A stretch of DNA of 39,328 nucleotides. It comes from Usnea hakonensis. Lineage: Eukaryota; Ascomycota; Lecanoromycetes; Lecanorales; Parmeliaceae. Numbering within the stretch: position 1 is the first letter of the stretch; the number at the start of each line of letters is the position of its first letter. Under the pieces are notes generated by a model. That model saw only the letters and a list, made by a program, of their open reading frames with translations. It searched no databases and was not told where the DNA came from. Positions 36,881 to 39,328 of the stretch are shown here, piece by piece. The DNA lies in the NCBI GenBank assembly GCA_013423325.1, contig BLJB01000832.1, positions 1 through 39,328 of the forward strand, written 5' to 3'. The position numbers and the translations under genes were made by a program.

Positions 36881-38016
36881 CTAATTTATTTAATATATAT
36901 AATAAAACCTATAAGGAAGGAGATCTTTTTCTAGTCTTAATTAGCTCTAGTATTACTAAAGGAGAGCTAATTTCCCTAGATAATAATATATAGAAATTAC
37001 TTCCAAATAGTATTATATTCTAAGCTACTAATTATAGGTTTATAATATACTCTTAATAGTAAGGACTATAATTTATATAAGTTAAGAATATATAGTATTA
37101 TATTAAATATAATAATTACGATAGTATTATATATATTACTAGAATTACGAGTAACTTCGCTATCCGAAGTTTCCGAGGTAACTCTACTAAGACTCGATTA
37201 GATTAAATTAGCCGGATATCTTTCTAAAATAAGTATATATTTAATTTTTCTAGAGAGCCTCCCCTAGTCCTAAAGAAATAGAAAGATTATATTATTAAAG
37301 ATAAAGTTAATAATAGATATAAGAGTAAGATGTTAAGAAAAAGAATAGAGGTAAATAATATCCTAATAAAGAGAATTCTAAGATATAATATTAAGAATAA
37401 AGAACTATAAATAAGACTAATTAATAGATAACTTTATTAATTAATAATTTATTTAATACCTTTAGTATTTAGAGGGGCTACGTAGCTATAAGATAAAGGA
37501 TTAATTATCTATTAGTTAAAAGTTACTAAAGTATTAGCTATATTATAAAAAAGATCTTAGAAAACCGCTTTATTATAAAATATAGAATTTTTTTAGTAGT
37601 ACTATCTAATATCGAATTTAATTTTTAATATCGAATATTAGAAATCGAATAATATATTTAATATCGAACTAAGTTAAATTTACTACTCTACTATTATATT
37701 ATCTCTTCTATCTTACTTCTATAGTAGATTTCGAAATTATAGATTTAATATAGTTAAAAAAAAAAAAAGATTTACTTTATTATTATTACTTATTTAGTAC
37801 TAATATTACTACCCGCTTATTTCCTTAAATAGAAAATAGAAAGTTTATAATTTATATATAGTCTTATACCTTTATAGATATATTTACTTTATATTTACTA
37901 TACGCTTTTATAGGCGTATTATATAGATATTATAACCTCCTTATTTAATTCGAGTAAGAGTTTATAATATAACTAAACTCGTTTCTTCGTATCTTTATAC
38001 GTTAGATATTACTTAT
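36881..38016. other. RIP-degenerate DNA, no assignable gene
   Basis: About 1.1 kb with no recognised gene. At about 37,610-37,680 the tetramer TCGA recurs in the context AATATCGAATnTTA several times over ~60 bases, a small local repetition. A small inverted repeat, CTTCGCTATCCGAAG, lies at about 37,156. Poly-A of 12 lies near 37,757. Residual CpA/TpG are near 37,004 and 37,331. Confidence 0.4.
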
Positions 38017-38705
38017 TTATACCCGGGAATATAACCTAAAAAGGTTTATCTATATATATATTAGATAGATATATTAAGAAGTATCGTCTTATCTATATAT
38101 ATAATAACTACGTAATAATCTATAGCTACTAAGACCGCTTTCTAGCTAATAATAAAGACTTTAATAAATAATAATAGTATAGTATTAAAGCCTTTATCTA
38201 TTAAGCTAATCTATAATAAATCTCCTACTAGAAGAGCCCCTAGTACTAACTCCTACTTTAAGTTAGTTACTATTACTATATATTATCCCTTCTAAATATA
38301 GACTATAAAGCTAACGATTAGGGGTAATATACTAAAGATTTCTATAGATAACGCTCGACCTATAATTTATAATAGTAACGAGGTTATAGATATAGAATAA
38401 AGCTATAGTAGTAGCTCTATTACTCTTATACTAGATAGTATAGATTTATTATTAAACTCGTTAAAGCTATTTAAAAATTACGCCTTTTAGTCCTCGTTAA
38501 AGATAGATTTAATATTTAAGGCTAGGTTAATACGCGTATTTAATACTTCTATATCGTTTTCTATCTAGATTAGCTTATTAATTAACTACGCTTTCTACTA
38601 TCTTTCGCTTATATTAAAGCCGTACTAATAAACGCTAGACTAAAATAGAAAAAAGTAGTATAAATCTAGACTAAAGCCTATATTTCTAGAGGCTTTTATA
38701 ACTTA
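38017..38705 (+). pseudogene. Low-stop Ser/Thr-rich frame, probable degraded coding region
   Basis: One plus frame holds from 38,017 to about 38,705 (~229 codons) with about ten stops, roughly 4%. All are TAA or TAG and are explainable as Gln/Trp. The reading is rich in Ser, Thr, Asn, Pro and Lys, for example KSPTRRAPSTNSYFK (about 38,219-38,263), IDNARPIIYNSNE and SYSSSSIT (about 38,402-38,425), which resembles a disordered, Ser-rich protein region. No domain was recognised, and no start codon exists. The low stop rate is the main evidence. Confidence 0.38.
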
Positions 38706-39250
38706 AATAAGAGCTAATTAGGAATAAAGAGGTAAATAGAAATAAAGAGTTAAATAGAAATAATAATATTAAAAACTTATATCGAAGCTTATTATAGTCT
38801 TTAGTAATTCGTAATTTAGACGAGATAAATAAGAGTAGTAGGGTATTATAGAATAATAATAAAATAGGTAGATATTAGGATAAGGTATCGGGGTTTAAAT
38901 AGAATAGTACTCTATAAAGTAGTTATTAAGAAAGTAAATAAATATTATTTTTTTACTATATAGCTATAGAAAGAGTAATAGTAGTATAACTAAAAATATA
39001 TATTTTTAAATAAAAAATTTCTTTTTATATTTAGTACGTAATTAATATATCGACTACTTATAATAAACTCTTATAGTTATATAGAAAAAAGCTCCCTAAT
39101 TAAGGGCTCTTAGTTTAAATCTAGAAAGATTAGATTTTTTTTATTTTTTATTTTTACCTTTTTTCTAATAGTAAATATATTAATTATATTATTAGATTAG
39201 ATTAGAATTTATACTCGTATCTATTTAACTATATAAAAGATAGATAGGAG
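38706..39250. other. AT-rich right flank of the block
   Basis: No gene. A short direct repeat of 17 bases (AATAAAGAGnTAAATAG) occurs twice at about 38,723-38,756. The last 250 bases are runs of A and T, including long T tracts near 39,135-39,165, and include an imperfect palindrome GCTCCCTAATTAAGGGCTC at about 39,091. CpA and TpG are absent up to about 39,250. Confidence 0.45.
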
Positions 39251-39328
39251 ATGCAAGGAAAGAGAAGGAAAAGATGAAGTACAACAACCAACATGAAGAG
39301 ACGCCATTCACGATAGGTGGGGAACCAG
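39251..39328. other. Unmutated sequence beyond the RIP border
   Basis: From about 39,251 the composition changes at once. About twelve CpA/TpG occur in 78 bases (GATGCAAGG, ACAACAACCAACATG, CCATTCACG, GGTGG), more than a quarter of the total in the preceding 39 kb. This is the edge of normal, probably gene-bearing DNA. The fragment is too short to assign. An ATG lies at 39,251, at 39,274 and at 39,292, but no frame can be judged. Confidence 0.8.

Larger units (their letters stand above)
81..39250. other. RIP-mutated AT-rich isochore
   Basis: Across this whole stretch CpA and TpG are almost missing; only about 45 were found by eye. Examples are near 361, 414, 1520, 2896, 7391, 10411, 13256, 18112, 22002, 27466, 30065 and 34281. 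TpA is the dominant dinucleotide and CpG is still frequent. Known biology: RIP in ascomycetes turns CpA into TpA on both strands of duplicated DNA during the sexual cycle. Loss of CpG by methyl-cytosine deamination would instead make TpG and deplete CpG, which is the opposite of what is seen. Consequences visible here are TAA/TAG in all frames, almost no ATG, and no long open reading frame apart from a Lys/Glu repeat near 36.6 kb. Such blocks are usually heterochromatic and transcriptionally silent; that last point is inference. Confidence 0.93.

Overview
The window is almost wholly one block of AT-rich DNA (G+C roughly a quarter, by eye) in which the dinucleotides CpA and TpG are nearly absent. 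I count only about 45 of them by hand between positions 81 and 39,250, where base composition predicts thousands. TpA is hugely over-represented and CpG is still common. This is the signature of repeat-induced point mutation (RIP), the C-to-T mutation of duplicated DNA (mostly at CpA, on both strands) known from filamentous ascomycetes. The window is therefore best read as a heavily RIP-mutated AT-rich isochore of a Pezizomycotina fungus. I cannot name the genus. The last ~78 bases (from about 39,251) return abruptly to normal composition, and the first ~80 bases are GC-rich and keep a few CpA/TpG, so both edges look like isochore borders or unmutated remnants.

Layout: 1-80 GC-rich edge with nested inverted repeats; 81-2548 featureless RIP DNA; 2549-2711 and 4064-4193 two copies of a dispersed repeat; 4254-5670 a 1.4 kb element with ~115 bp terminal inverted repeats, inner minisatellite arms and an apparent TA target duplication; about 6040-7760 (minus strand) the relic of an FHA-domain serine/threonine protein kinase, the one gene I can identify with confidence; about 11,640-12,240 four copies of a ~175 bp tandem repeat; 12,728-12,945 three copies of a ~75 bp tandem repeat; 23,403-23,636 a ~50 bp tandem repeat; 26,013-26,120 an 18 bp-type minisatellite; 29,195-29,906 a possible coiled-coil coding relic; 34,218-34,640 and 38,017-38,705 two stretches with a low-stop frame but no recognised product; 36,467-36,880 (minus strand) a Lys/Glu-rich repeat-coding stretch that is still nearly open. 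The rest is RIP-degenerate DNA that I could not assign.

Nothing here looks able to make a protein. ATG contains TpG, so start codons are nearly gone on both strands (about ten in 39 kb), and CAA, CAG and TGG codons have become TAA/TAG in every former gene. I see no rRNA, tRNA, CRISPR array, riboswitch or intact transposase. The block is best understood as a silenced graveyard of duplicated sequence: a DNA element with inverted ends, a copy of an expanded host kinase family, and several tandem arrays, all pushed toward the same CpA-free end state.
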